A stretch of DNA of 64,000 nt. Origin: Thuidium tamariscinum (lineage: Eukaryota; Streptophyta; Bryopsida; Hypnales; Thuidiaceae). The DNA lies in contig OX344754.2 of the NCBI GenBank assembly GCA_947034885.2, forward strand, positions 23,082,501 to 23,146,500, in the 5' to 3' direction. The notes under the pieces are model-generated. The model saw only the letters and a list, made by a program, of their open reading frames with translations. It did not search any database and had not been told where the DNA came from. Below, piece by piece: positions 1 to 12,500 of the stretch. A program made the position numbers and the translations under genes. Each line of letters starts with the position of its first letter. The first letter of the stretch is position 1.

Positions 1-1
1 C

Positions 2-163
2 CAGAATGACAAAGTTGACGTTCTTGAACCATATCTGTACTCATCAGATGAAAACAAGAAGTTCTTTCCTTGTGTGCGCCCAAGTCTCCCGATTAATCTG
101 CAAGTTCATCATTTCTTGATGACCTTGCACGAGAATCATCTAATCTTGGACCTCAAAATTTCA
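2..163 (+). other. short open frame at window edge, possible 3' end of a gene
   Basis: From base 2 a frame stays open for about 53 codons to a TGA near 163. The composition is protein-like (it includes ENKKFFPCVRPSLPINLQV) and the DNA is less AT-rich than the later spacers. I recognise no family. It may be the 3' end of a gene beginning left of the window, or chance. No splice acceptor or polyadenylation signal decides it. Confidence 0.2.
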
Positions 164-692
164 TGAATGGAGGGTGTAAGCTTGAAAGCTTGCTGAAGTG
201 AAGATAGTTACGGGAAAATATTGACTCGTGAGCATCAGATCAAACAAAAAGTACTCATTCGGAACACATGCATGTCTAAGCGAAACTTGTTGAATTGAAG
301 GTAGCTCTACAAGCTATGTCACATGGACGATGGATAGCCACGGCAACCCTTAATTAGTGTGACACAGACAATTGATCAAGACAGTTTACAATCTGCTCTA
401 GCGGTAAGCTAGTCTTCCTGCCTAGTCACCTTAACATGTACAGGTTGCAACAGGAGCACTCTGATTGCAGAGGAACCGATTGCTGACAGAATCGATCGGA
501 CTGTGAAGATAAGGCTAGATTGTACCAATTCTCACTCACTCCGATCGAGCTACCAACTGGTTCTCTGCGGACGTTTCTATCCATAGCTAGAACCAAATCC
601 TGTCAACATTGTGCGTGCACGTTGTGTGTACGTTTGTATGGTACAAGACAGAGCAAGGTGACTCGTAGCGTACGTAGGACTAACTTAAATTA

Positions 693-1016
693 ATGAATGA
701 GGGATCTGTGAAAATCATTTACTTTGTACCGTTTGCATTTTTTGTATTTTCTTTTGTCGCAGACAAGACTGGAGACAACTCGACAGACGACTGGAGTGTT
801 GGGTTGGGAAAATACTGTACTGAGGCTTTGCATTGGAAGAGTGACGCAGGTGGGATGGTGCTGGAAGGCCGACGATTGGTTCCAAGGAGAATGGACTTAT
901 CGATCCAAGTGGCAAGGACCCAGGCAGTCGCTCTGGACTCTGGACGGAGTGGCATTCAAGGAGCTTTTTGCGTCGTGACAACTAAAGGACAGCATTCGTT
1001 GAGTTTTACCAGCTAA
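693..1016 (+). other. overlapping open frames, no recognisable gene
   Basis: Three frames overlap here: a 107-codon and an 84-codon frame on the plus strand, and an 88-codon frame on the minus strand. The 107-codon frame opens with a hydrophobic stretch (IIYFVPFAFFVFSFVA) like a signal anchor, but nothing downstream resembles a known domain. The 84-codon frame is rich in Trp and Arg. Because all three share one moderately GC-rich patch, I cannot choose between them. A short lineage-specific gene or chance are both possible. Confidence 0.15.
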
Positions 1017-1497
1017 TGTTCCTTCATTTCCCAAATTGAACCCGTTTTTCAAGCACAATGTCCGGTTATTTTCCCTATTCTTTCTTACTCACAATAGAAA
1101 TTTTATAGATTTTTCCACCGGTTTAGTTTTGCCGATCATGTTTTCAAATTGTAACCGCTTCTTTTCCCAATTCCTCCGGCCACTCGCCGGTTTTTCCCGA
1201 TCATCACAACTTAAGGAGCCTCCGTGAAATGAAGTTACGGTAAGTTACCGGTATTGGCTGCACCTGGACACAGTTTGCAAAAGTCTTCGGCTGCTGTCAG
1301 TTGGGATGAGGCGCCTCGGTGGCGGATGAGCACCTTCCGTTTCGATCCTCTGGGATGCCGTGCTGACGGATATGATTTATCATAATAAGGTATAAACTAA
1401 GTTTATACAGTAAAGTCTCAACAACTCCAATTTTTAACTGGCTCCTCGGCAGTCATGTCAATGCATCCGTCTTGGCCAACTTTCGCTTTCAGTTATT

Positions 1498-1877
1498 ACA
1501 GTGGAAACACCCAAAACCGTCCGAATAAGGAATTCAGCATGGTTGGGGGCATCTTTTTCTAAAACTGATATTTTTCTAGTATTAGCAAGAGAAAATCATG
1601 AATATTAAAAAAAAAATTAAATTTTTCGGAATCAGTATGTAATTTCTACAAATTTTCAAAGAGTTGGCTCCCTAGACTACTAGAACCGTCCTATAGGTGT
1701 ACCCTAAACTGAACTCTGCTGAAATCAGTTGTCAGTGAATGAAAATTATACATGTGTCTTCAAACTGCGTCAGCAAATTAGAGTTAAACACTTGTCAGAC
1801 ACTTTAATGGATGCTCATGGACAGATTTAGTGACACTCTAGGGACTTGGAATAGGTACAGGGACGGAAATGGGTGTT
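1498..1877 (-). mobile_element. MITE, GAAACACCC-ended family, copy 1
   Basis: Non-coding element of about 380 bp in inverse orientation to most copies here. The left edge reads CAGTGGAAACACCC and the right edge GGGTGTTTCTCCC, forming imperfect TIRs, with TTA on both sides as a possible 3-bp target duplication. The inner block (TCTAGTATTAGC, then GAATAAGGAATTCAGCAT) recurs at 8.7, 19.7, 37.6, 47.1 and 47.8 kb. A TWA target and TIRs ending in several G/C bases would fit PIF/Harbinger-type MITEs; that class assignment is inference. Confidence 0.7.
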
Positions 1878-2589
1878 TCTCCCTTAACTTAGGGGTAGCC
1901 ACACCTCCTCCTAGAAACACAATTTCAGGAAAAGAAGAGCAAAGACGGGTAGTCACATCTTCTTCAATTCAAGAATGCAAATTCTGTGAGAAGAGGATCC
2001 TATACGAAGCTTGATTTCTTGAAGGTGTGACACCCGTTTCTTGTGAATGGAAGAATGAGAATAGAGAATTTGCCAATAGACATTGGAAGTTGTGCAAAAG
2101 CAGCATAGTTAAATACAAGGACCCAATGGAAGAGTAGTGAGGAGGTGAAAAGCAAGGGTAGCATAATGTTCTTCTTTGAAAAGCTCTCCACATCTACTAT
2201 TGACCTCTGAGCATATTAATAGATGGAAAAAACTCTTCCTAAAAGAAGAATACTCAACCCAAGAGAGGCAACTAAAAGCCAATTCAAATTCACTACATCT
2301 CCATTCATAAGATAATTTGTGAGCAGTGAAAAAAATATAATTACCCCTAACAAAGGAACTGCATGTGACCTTTTTGTTGTTTAGAATGATTCCCAGAGAA
2401 TACATTACCTATGAAGTTGAATGGCAGCTCTACAAATCATGTATTGGCAACTTAGTGAAAGAATCTCAAAAATTCCTCAAGAATTCTTTTTTGAGGATGT
2501 TTCATCATCTCTAGATGAGAAAAAATGGCACTTTGAATTCTCAAGGAATTGAAGTTCATCTTGCCACAAACTTCTAATAAGACAACATT

Positions 2590-2847
2590 CACTAGAAGAA
2601 AAACGCAGAAAAACAGGTTTATGTAAACAGAACACGTCGGGTAGATTGTGTTGAAACTGCGTTGCTGAAAACGCAGGAAAACACTGAAAATGCTGAAAAA
2701 AACAGAAAAAACGCAGAAAAACACAGAAAACGCGTTTTTTTGTGTTTTTTTGTGTTTTTCCCGCGTTTTCAGCAATGCGGTTTCAACACAATCTACCTGA
2801 TGTGTTCTGTTTACATAAACCTGTTTTTTTGCGTTTTTCTTCTAGTG
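2590..2847. mobile_element. CACTA-type hairpin MITE (258 bp)
   Basis: The whole element is one inverted repeat. It starts CACTAGAAGAAAAACGCAG and ends with the complement, and the arms pair almost to the centre. It is flanked by ATT on both sides (2587-2589 and 2848-2850). CACTA termini with a 3-bp target duplication are diagnostic of the CACTA (En/Spm, CMC) superfamily. It has no coding capacity. The inner part is rich in AAAACGCAG-like motifs. Mirror-image open frames on both strands here are by-products of the palindrome. Confidence 0.85.
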
Positions 2848-3061
2848 ATTGCATGTCCATTCACCAAGAATAGCAACTATATTGAAGAAGGCGTGACTAC
2901 TCCTATTATTTATACTCATGGTTTTGTAAACTCCAAGGTGGCGTGAAGACCTTACAACAAGGATGGCAAAATTGAGAGGCTTTATCTAGAGCATCAAAAG
3001 GTGGTGATCAATTATCTATATTTTTTGAATGGATTAATGAGTACTTATGCAACACTATGAA

Positions 3062-3149
3062 GGGTTTGTTACTCAAAACACATTATGTAATGTTTTTTTT
3101 ACATGAAACACATTATGTAATGTACTTTTTATACAAAACACATTATCCA
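3062..3149 (+). repeat. short tandem repeat, AAAACACATTATGTAATG type
   Basis: Three imperfect copies of about 35 bp, each carrying AACACATTAT(GTAATG) followed by a T-rich spacer. There is no sign of coding. Confidence 0.5.
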
Positions 3150-5843
3150 CCCCTTGAAGTGTAGACAATGTAACTCAACCTAGGGCTAGAAGAAGTGATT
3201 AGAAGTAGTTTTTTCATCTACTTTTTTTTAAAAACCTTTCATTAGTTGAATTACAAAGAGTATCTAAAAGAGATTTTAGTCTAATTAATGTTTGTTTTCA
3301 TTTAGTTAAGAAGTAAGTAAAAAAATAGATGGAAAAATATGCCATTTTAGTATATTTTGAGAAGTTGTGTAAATCTAAAATTTCTCCACAAAAATGATAT
3401 TTTTTGAGTTTGAGCTCTACTAATGATTGAATGAAGGTCTTCTATTGTAGTTTCTACTCCAATTATAATTTTGAAAAAACTCATAATGTTGAATATTTTA
3501 TTGTGGATCTACACCAAAACATGTGGTTTCTATTGCCATGGATGAAGATGCACCCCTTCTAGCCATTCCTCCAACCTTCAACCCATATTTTCAAGAATTG
3601 GAGACCTAGAAGGCCTAGAGCATCAAAAGGGGGAGATTATTTTAAGGAAGATCAAATTTAAAACTTTTGTCATCCAAATGCCCTCACAAATGGCACAAAA
3701 TGGTGTTGGTGGAAATCTAGGGTTACTTGCCATTTTCTCAATAGATTTGTACACCAAATAGGATTGTAAGGGGGACTTATATTAATTAATGAACATTTCA
3801 AAGCAAATAAATATCTACTTTTGTTATACAATCATCAATTGTCATTGAAATGTGCACATTATATTTCAAATATCTACAATTTAAAAAAATAAATCCCTTT
3901 GATTTTGTAGTCCTCTTAAAATCCCTATTTAGTGTAGATTTATGACTTGTAATTCAAACTATCAACTAGACTAGGGCAAGTTGTCATCTTCTTTATATGC
4001 CCAAATATTTTTTTTCAACATTTGGAGTGCTTTTCTTTGTTTCATTAAAATGGGCCTATTTAGGAGGTTATTTTTCAAAAAATCAAATGTTAATACTACA
4101 TATCAAATTTCTTTTACCAAAAATAGAAAAAATAGACATTTATAAAAGAAACCACCTAGCTCAATTAAAAAAAATTCTAATAAGATACAAATTTGATTTA
4201 CTCCTTTGGAATCTTTCTATGGTACTTGATTGGATAGATTTTAAAGCAATATTTTACTTTTTTAAATCAGATAGTATATATATATATAAATAAATAGACA
4301 TAAAAAAGAAAAAAATGACACTTCAAAATTCAACTATTTATGATTTCAATTTCTAATTTATTTAATTTATTTGGTAATTTATAATCACCTCTTTCCACTC
4401 CTACAAGGTGGCTAGTATAAATAAAATTTATATCTTACACATTAGGATTGCTAGGATGTAAGTTTAAGAACCTAGGCACTACTATATTTGTAAGATAATT
4501 TTGTAATGAATACCTATAGTATAGATGCTTATGTCATAAGCACTTTGTATAGTTATAGGATACCTATATTATAGATACATATGTTATAGGTTCCTTTGAT
4601 GGTTGTAGGACATTCACTTATATATAGGTTTAAGGTTTATAAACTTGTATTTTAGGCTCACACCCTAATGTCCTTCGGGGATTCAATTCTTACTACTTAT
4701 ATTGCTTAGTAGATTAATACATAGTGTACATTGAAATAAATTATATATATATACACTAATCAATTTAAAATTAAAAAAATTTGCACCTTTGCAAATTTCC
4801 AAATACATTACATTATTTGAAAACTTAAACATTGCAACTTTTTTTTAACTATGAAAATATTGAATTAGTGCTCATCATGCAATTTAAATCAATTAGTATG
4901 TCATGTAGTAATAATTCTATTTTGGACAAATTTAAAAAATAAGGTGAATTTTTGAGGTGTACTAATATAGTAATTTTATTGTACTTTTTGTAACATGAAT
5001 ATAGTAAAATTTTCATCCAACTTTCATCCAAAAATTATGAGCATTCCCCCAATTAATATTCACTTTTACAATTGTTTGAGAGATTTTGTTGTCCTGGTAG
5101 CACTTTCATTATCCTATATTGATTAGCAATTATTCTTGATCATTTTCCGCTCACAAATATTATCCAATGCTATCTTCTATTCATTTAAAAAATATTGAAC
5201 AAAATGTTTTAGATTACGGTGAAATGTTTTGGATTAAGGCCCCTTTTGTTTTGTAAAAAGAGTTTGATGTACTCTTATTGTCAAAAACTTTGAGTTTTGA
5301 AGTTCTTTTTCAATATGTAGTTTGGAAGTACTGAAAAATGAAATTTTGGAGGCATTTTTAAATACCACCTTTAGACATTTAATTGTTGAGAGTGAATCAG
5401 TCATCGTACAAACATTTAGTTCGGGCCTAAAGACAATATGTGGCCCTTTCTTTTGCCTCCCAATTGAAAACTTCATCTCCTTCAATCACAAAATACTCAC
5501 AGAGATGCAAAAAATAAAAACAAACAATGTTGATTGACCCTTCCAATCATTTCATTTGTCTTTGGATTTATAATTGCATATATGGATGGATAACTTTTAG
5601 TTGGAGTTTTTTTTTGATCCTAGATAGTAATCAAAAACCAAATTTGACCAATTTACAATATGGAAAGTATAACATGAGGATCATTTTGGAGCAGAAAATT
5701 AAGGCTAAGATGAAGATTGTTATTAGACGAAAGGAGTATTTTTCATTGTTCTATCTAAGTACTATATTGTTCAACACTAATTTTAAATAATTTTGCAATT
5801 ACGAATTTTGTTCTACACTACCTTCTATTATTTTAAGAATTTT
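3150..5843. other. gene-free AT-rich spacer
   Basis: Strongly AT-rich DNA with short homopolymer runs and a (TA)n tract near 4272-4290. Frames are short and Lys/Phe/Ile/Tyr-rich, as expected by chance at this composition. I see no splice-supported coding, RNA gene or complete transposon. Confidence 0.6.
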
Positions 5844-5846
5844 TAT

Positions 5847-5999
5847 CACTACAAGAAAATGGGGGTATAAATGACTTGTCCACAATGACTACACCGCCAA
5901 CAATGACTGCAAAATGACTACAAAATGACTATTTTGCAGTCACTGTTGGTATTGTAGTCATTGTGGACAAGTCATTTATACCCCCATTTTCTTGCAGTG
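5847..5999. mobile_element. CACTA-type hairpin MITE (153 bp)
   Basis: Near-perfect palindrome starting CACTACAAGAAAATGGGGG and ending with its complement (…TTTTCTTGCAGTG). The arms of about 60-70 bp meet around AATGACTACAAAATGACTA. TAT on both sides (5844-5846 and 6000-6002) is a 3-bp target duplication. CACTACAAGAAA ends and a 3-bp duplication are the hallmark of plant CACTA elements. It has no coding capacity, so it is a deletion derivative needing a transposase from elsewhere. Confidence 0.9.
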
Positions 6000-6158
6000 T
6001 ATATTGTTCTCCTTTTACAATGAATCTTTTAGTATCTATGAAAAAGTTTCCATACTACCTTGGATTGAAGTATTGTTTATAAATATAATATTGGGGTTGT
6101 GAAGTTTATTGATAGTAGTTACAAATATTGTGAAATTCGAGTTGGCATTTACTTCGGC

Positions 6159-6631
6159 CACTTTTGGATACATTGTTGGGTACATTGTGTGAACAATGTA
6201 CCCAAAAGTGGAAATAACTACCAATTTTAATTTTAATTTAAAAATTTTAAGTTTTTAAATCCCCTCCCCCCTCGTAATTTTCAGCAAGCAACTTCATCGA
6301 CAAACAAATATGGGATAATGCATCCCGTATTTTGTACCCATATACATATTTTGTATTGTATTTGTATTTTGTATCAAATCTGTATCATATCTATATACAT
6401 ACGTAGATGTAATATTCACTAAGTATTTCGTATATTGTACTATATCCGCATCCATATTTGAACAACTTAGAATGATTAAATCTCACAAGATCAACGGATT
6501 CTGATTTTTTGATAAATCAATGGTGATTTCAAAGGTAAGCAATTTTTTAAAAAAAATCAATGGCCTAAAAGAAATTTTAGAGAAGGGGGGCTAATTAATT
6601 GGCTAAGGGTGGTACACCACTTTTGGATAGA
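6159..6631 (-). mobile_element. MITE, GTACCCAAAAGTGG-ended family, copy 1
   Basis: Non-coding element bounded by inverted motifs around CCACTTTTGG(G/A)TACATTGT. The inner part carries degenerate TGTATTTTGTAT/ATATCCATAT repeats. The same sequence occurs in opposite orientation at about 48.26-48.73 kb, including CAACTTCAT(C/T)GACAAACAA and ATGGGATAATGCATCCCGTA. The left edge has its own 34-bp palindrome (TTGGGTACATTGTGTGAACA…). The superfamily is not clear. Confidence 0.65.
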
Positions 6632-8380
6632 TTGTGTGTGAATAATGATGAAAATTTAATAATTAATGATGAATTTTTTAGATTGATTTTGGTATGCACT
6701 TGAACAATGCATAATTTTGAATAAATATATTTACCTTCATTTACTCTTCGAATGCTAATAAAGCTAACAAGTGTATTTGAAATGTTCATATCATTGTTTA
6801 GCATTTTACTATTTTGTATTTTAATGTCTATATTAATGAGGTTGCACAAAACATCACAAGATGTTTTCCATTTCCATGATCAACAAGAAAATACATGCAA
6901 TAAAAATGGACTTGTATTTTCTTCCAATAAATCAAGAAGAAAATAAAATTGTGAAGGTTATCTAAATGATTTCCACCAAATATAGCAAATTCTTGCATTG
7001 AAACACTTGTAGAACACAATCAAATTGAATTACCTCACATTGATAAACATTAACAATTAGATGAAAAAGTAAAGGAATAAAAATAAAAAAATAGAAACAA
7101 GAACAAATAGATATTATTTTGTAGCAAACGCCAACAACAAACAAGTACTTGCCATGTGTTAATTTATTCAAAAAATAGAGAGATTATGTCAACAAGAAGC
7201 CAACCAAATTTCTCAAAAATGAAAAAAAGTATAGATGTTCAACGTATTCTACATTAGTGCTAAGAAATGAAAACTAGAAAAGCAATGTGCTATAGTCTAT
7301 GATCCACAAATGCACAAAGAATTTATCCAATTGGGTTGAGAAGGAAGGCAATAAAAGATTCTAAAGATGGAAGGTAGTTGAGAAGGAATTAGGGTTGAAG
7401 TTGCAAGGGACGAAAGCAAAACAAAAATCAAAGTAGTCAAGTAGATAGAAGGCCCTAAATTAGAGTTTAGACCTTGTAACAAGTTTGCCACCGTGTTATG
7501 TTATTGGCCTATATATAACCCTAGATGGACTCAAAAGACTTTTAGTCTCCTTTGGATTGTTGAATAGCCTTTGTGCATATTAAAGAATGGATGATTTTCA
7601 TCCAATTTTGTATATGCAAATTTTTTGATGTTGTATATACATTCTTAAGTTTAGGATTTTTTTAGTTTTTTATTGATTTTATATAGGGTAGGATATTAAA
7701 ATATCATACACTATAGAAAGTATTTCAAAACTTTGAGTCTTTTAAAAAAAATAAAGATCATCTTGACATTCAAAATGCAATGATGTTAGTATGTGAGCAT
7801 GAAAGTGTGAGCAAGTGAGCCTTGAACATAAATATAAGCAGATATAATGCAACCACTGAAGGTATTTATAGCATACATGCACTATTATCATTGAAGATTA
7901 ATATATTAAAGACACTTATGTCATAGGTGTATAGTTTGCTAGGCTTATAGGTTGACACTTCTAAGCTCATATAATAGTAACCTTCTTCAAAACGATTTCT
8001 TTTGCTATTGAGCAAAACTATTAAAATTGAAACTTTTAAAATTTAGTCTCTACTCCACTTGAAAAGTTCTTAAAATTTCTTTTAATGAACATTTTATTGA
8101 AATATGAAGTTAAGCATTTGGAACCATGTTTCTAAGATCGACATGAATTTTTTATTTTTATAATACAATTGTGTTCACTATAATGTACTTCTATCCTAAA
8201 ATTTGTAGATGATTTAATCATGTTTTATACATGATATTAATTTACTTTGTTTTCTCTTCAAAAAGTCATTACATTTTGGTAATTTTCAACAAAAAAATTA
8301 TGAAAATTTTCTGACACTTATAGTATTATTGATCACTTCTTAAAAATTAAACCAAACAATTTATTAATCTACTTGTAAGG
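6632..8380. other. gene-free AT-rich spacer
   Basis: AT-rich sequence with only short chance frames. I see no repeat with a second copy in the window, no splice-supported exon and no RNA gene. Confidence 0.55.
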
Positions 8381-8381
8381 G

Positions 8382-8757
8382 CAAAACACCCATTCCCACA
8401 CCTGTTCCTTGGGATGGACCTTAGATTCACCCAATTGTGTTAGTAGACTTTCCTTAATGTGTTTGCCACAAGTGTAATTATAATTAGCTGTTACAGTTGA
8501 AGGACACATAGGAGAATCTGGTTGGCTGAGTGTTGATTTTTGCAGGGTTCAGTTTTGGGGGCACCTACCGGACAGTTTCACAAGTCTAGGAGCCAACACT
8601 TTGAAAATTTGTAGAAATTACATACTTTATCGGAATTTTTTTTTTTTTTGAATATTCATGATTTTCACTCGCTAATACTAGAAAAATGTCATTTTTAGAA
8701 AACACTGCCTCCAACTATGCTGAATTCCTTATTTGCACGGTTTTGGGTGTTTCCACT
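8382..8757 (+). mobile_element. MITE, GAAACACCC-ended family, copy 2
   Basis: About 375 bp, starting with AAAACACCCATTCCC after TAAGGG and ending GGTTTTGGGTGTTTCCACTG. The body matches the copies at 1.5, 19.6, 37.3 and 47.5 kb, including CACTCGCTAATACTAGAAAAA and the closing GCTGAATTCCTTATTTG block. It is non-coding; the 133-codon frame starting at 8686 begins inside its right end and is not a gene. Confidence 0.75.
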
Positions 8758-8947
8758 GTATGGAGCAAAGAGAATGGAGAATACAGACTGCACGACTTTT
8801 CAAGTCTGGTGACTACACGTTCATGGCTAGCCCCCCACACGACACATCAGACCCTCTTTCCATTGGTTCTCCGTCATCCCGCGTGGGCAACTCTGTCCAG
8901 TTATCAACTTTCCCGGAATGCTGACAACCTTGATTCCCGCCTCGCCA

Positions 8948-9478
8948 GAACGGGTTACGGTAGGAAAGGCCGCCCGGCCGCGGCACTAAGTCCCAAGGGC
9001 TTTCGGGGTTTCGCCTGGCTGCCCCGGCAGGTGGAATTTTCGTCCCTGCCCAAATTCAAATCAATCCACCCCAAGGTTGTCTTTTAAAAACGAAATGTTT
9101 TATTTAAGTTGTAGCACCTAAACCCTACGGAACGGAGTGAGTAGGGTCTAGGCCTGAAGCGGAGCGCCGTTAGGCGCATAGCTTCAGTACATGGCGCATA
9201 GCGCCGTTTAGGGTAAATATGAAGGGGTAACATCTATTACTAGCTAGGACCTTTTGATTTTATAAAAAAAGTATAAAACCATTGACATCACATCACATTA
9301 CAACTAGAACCCCAATCGTCAAGAAAAAATTATACTCCGCAGTGATTTCCTCAAATAATGAGTATGAATGGGCAGGAGAGTGAAAATTCCACCTGCCGGG
9401 CTGCCAGGCGGAACCCCGAATGTCCTTGGGACTTAGTGCCGAGGGCCGCCCGGTCCGCAGAACGGGTACCCGTGGAGC
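8948..9478. repeat. GC-rich inverted repeat upstream of the PRS gene
   Basis: A segment of about 100 bp at 8948-9050 recurs inverted at 9368-9478. Shared blocks include GGCACTAAGTCCCAAGG and GGCAGGTGGAATTTTC, with about 80-85% identity by eye. The spacer holds a short GCGCATAGC-rich self-complementary stretch (9120-9215). The right arm lies just upstream of the first PRS exon, so one arm may be promoter sequence copied in inverse orientation. Confidence 0.6.
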
Positions 9479-9591
9479 CAGAACAGGCACCCAGTCTCGT
9501 ACCAGGCTTGGTATAGAAGCCTTTGTGCCTGAGCTTGGAGTATTCTCGGCATTGATCTTCGTCGCATTTCGTTGCATTGTGGCTAATTTGG

Positions 9592-12500
9592 ATGGCGATG
9601 GCGATGTCCATGCGCGCTGCGCACTTGAGAAGCGCGTTGGATGCTTTGGCGGTGGACCAGGGCGCTTCCAGCTCCAGTGTGTTCGGTGAGGCAGTGCAGC
9701 AGCGATGTGGCAACAGCGTTGGGACCTTGCGATTGCAGCAGAAAACAGTCTTGTCGCAGCCGGTGAGCGTGGTAACTCGATCAAGTGGCCATCGTTCTTT
9801 TCTGATTCGAGTGGAAGCCGGGTCTGCCGTTGGAATTGTGGCGTTTTCTTGAATGATTTTTTCCTACTCTTAGAGTTTTCGGTGAGGATTATTTTCTCGC
9901 CTCCGAATTGATAGAATGAACGCCCTGCGCGGATGGTGTTATCCATGAATTTTATTGCTTCTGGATTTCAATAGTGCCTCGATTCACAGCGGCAGTTGCC
10001 AGGACGATGGTGGACGCAGGTTAGCTTAGGGTTGCGACGCCTTGGCATTGTTGACAGGAAGCGTTGGATAGCGTGATTGCTTGCATAATGATGCGTGAAC
10101 AGGTGAGCGCTGCTGTTGTTGCGAGAAGAGTTACTTGGAAGGATAGCATGAATTGGGCTGTAGCGGGAAGGTTTTCGAGGAGCTTGGCTGTGATTTGTGA
10201 AAAGTACCTCCGTCTAGGGGCAATTCGGACACAAATTCTATAGTTTCTGGAAACTCTGGAAATTGTTCCGAAGGGAAGGTCCATTTTTGTTTGAAGGTTT
10301 TCCGAATTCCAAATAGTTATTGGAAAAGCATGTGTTGAACCTTTCCTGGGACAGCAATGGCAGCAAAGCTGTTGACTCTGACTCCTAGTGGAATTGGACC
10401 TGTGATCTCTGTCTGTTGTGTATAGCATGCGTTCCGTAAACAGGCCGTCGGTGTCTGCGGTGCCAGAGCTATACTGGCTCTTGATCATGTTCTTTTGACC
10501 TTGATTTTGGGATCGATATCTGTCTTTTGCGTTATTTGGTGTTCTTGTGATTTTTCTACTTTGGCAGTGTGCTCACAATTGCGTTTCCCTGACTTGGAAG
10601 AGTTTTCGCTTGATATCGACCCAGGACTGATTATGTTCGTTGTGTCTGTCGTTGCAGAAGTGCATCATAGCGGATTCGTCGACAAATTCGTCTGTTTCTT
10701 CGCCTGGACGGGTAATAATTCCTCCAATGCATCAGAACAACTGGAGCAACATTTCGCTTGGATCCAGGACTCTGACTGACCTGGTAGGGCGTGACCTGCG
10801 GAACGACGGCACGCGTCTGAAGATATTTTCTGGCTCCGCTAACCCTCAGCTCGCTCAGGTACAGGATCTCATGGCGGAGACTTTTAGATTCCTCTCTATT
10901 CTTTGAGGCGTTCTGACGACTTGACTGGTTGAGTTCTGGTATGTTCACACCGTTCATTTTGTCTGGAGTCATCCTTGATTCCATGCGTGACCAAAGTGGC
11001 ATTCCAGACAGTCGTAGCAATTTTCGGGCTCAGTAGTGTACCTTGGGTCCCCGACCTGGAAGCTTTGAGGGTATCGTCATCTAGTGGCCAACACTAGATC
11101 TAAAGCCCTTTAATGATGCTTCTAACTTATCCATCACTTGGGTACACTAAGACATGCTGTTCAAATTAACATGAAACCTATGATGAAATAGTGTATCATA
11201 CACTTCAGAGAATAACGGTGTAGTTTCACGGCACCAGGTGGGACCTCTTGTATCTGCAGGTAGTAAAGAAAAGGTGCAGATTGTGTCAAGTTTTGCGTCG
11301 GCACTAGCATCTTCTCTGTAATGTCAAAATAGTAATGTTAGTTCGCTATCTCATAATTTCTCAGTGAGCCAAATCCATCCCAGTTTCACCGTAGAAATTC
11401 CATCTTATCCTACCGACTTGTATCTGCAGGAAATAGCTTGTTACATGGGACTTGACTTGGGTAAGATTAAGATCAAGCGGTTTGCGGACGGGGAGATCTA
11501 TGTGCAGCTCCAAGAGAGCGTGCGTGGATGCGATGTCTTCTTGGTGCAACCAACCTGCCCACCCGCGAATGAAAACCTCATGGAGCTTTTGATCATGATA
11601 GATGCATGCCGAAGAGCATCTGCAAAGACCATCACTGCTGTGATACCCTACTTCGGTTATGCTAGGGCGGATCGCAAGGTGAGGAGACTGCTTGTGTGAA
11701 TCTGTTTTTAGGTAGTTGCTGCCCCCTGAAGTCGTTTAGTCAGACGATGAGTCATTGATAGTGGTCTTCCTAAATTGTGTTTGGCTTTAATCCTTCTCAG
11801 ACACAGGGCCGAGAATCGATTGCTGCCAAGCTTGCTGCAAACCTGATTACCGAAGCAGGAGCCAACCGTGTGCTTGCTTGTGATCTGCACTCTGGTCAGT
11901 CGATGGGCTACTTTGATATTCCCGTCGATCATGTATATGGCCAACCCGTGATTCTCGACTATTTGGCGAGCAAGATGATCTCGTCGGAGGACCTGGTCGT
12001 GGTGTCTCCTGATGTGGGAGGAGTAGCTCGGGCTCGGGCTTTTGCTAAGAAACTGTCAGATGCTCCTTTGGCTATAGTGGACAAGCGGCGACAGGGCCAT
12101 AACATCTCCGAGGTATGCTTTTGTTTACTTCACTTTCACCGTTTAGCTTATTTCTAATCGCAATTTTTATTCCTCTTATTTTGGGGGTGTGATCTGTTGC
12201 TCATTTTTCTTTTTTCTTTTTCTATCTCTCCTATTTTTTGTTTTTATGTAAAAGTCGTTTCCTTTCATTACATAATGTGCTTGAGTACGTGAATGGAGAT
12301 TGCCGTGGATCTAATGTGCAGCAGAAAGTTTGTATGGATGGCTAATTTTTATGAAGCTGAGTGGGGATGATTACAGGTTATGAATTTGATCGGGGATGTC
12401 AAAGGGAAAGTGGCTGTCATGGTAGACGACATGATAGATACTGCTGGTATGGACTCTTCCTGCAAATTGGGTAATGTGAGCATGAATGAATTATATAACC

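Noticed and set aside
2452..2946. Open frames of 94-107 codons on both strands rich in Phe and Lys
   Set aside because: They are mirror readings of the CACTA hairpin MITE at 2590-2847 plus AT-rich flank, not genes.
9293..9946. 217-codon minus-strand frame
   Set aside because: It lies opposite the probable first exon of PRS and inside the GC-rich inverted repeat; no domain, and GC-rich DNA commonly gives long antisense frames.
10021..10488. 155-codon minus-strand frame
   Set aside because: No recognisable domain and it lies within the PRS first intron and alternative exon; likely chance.
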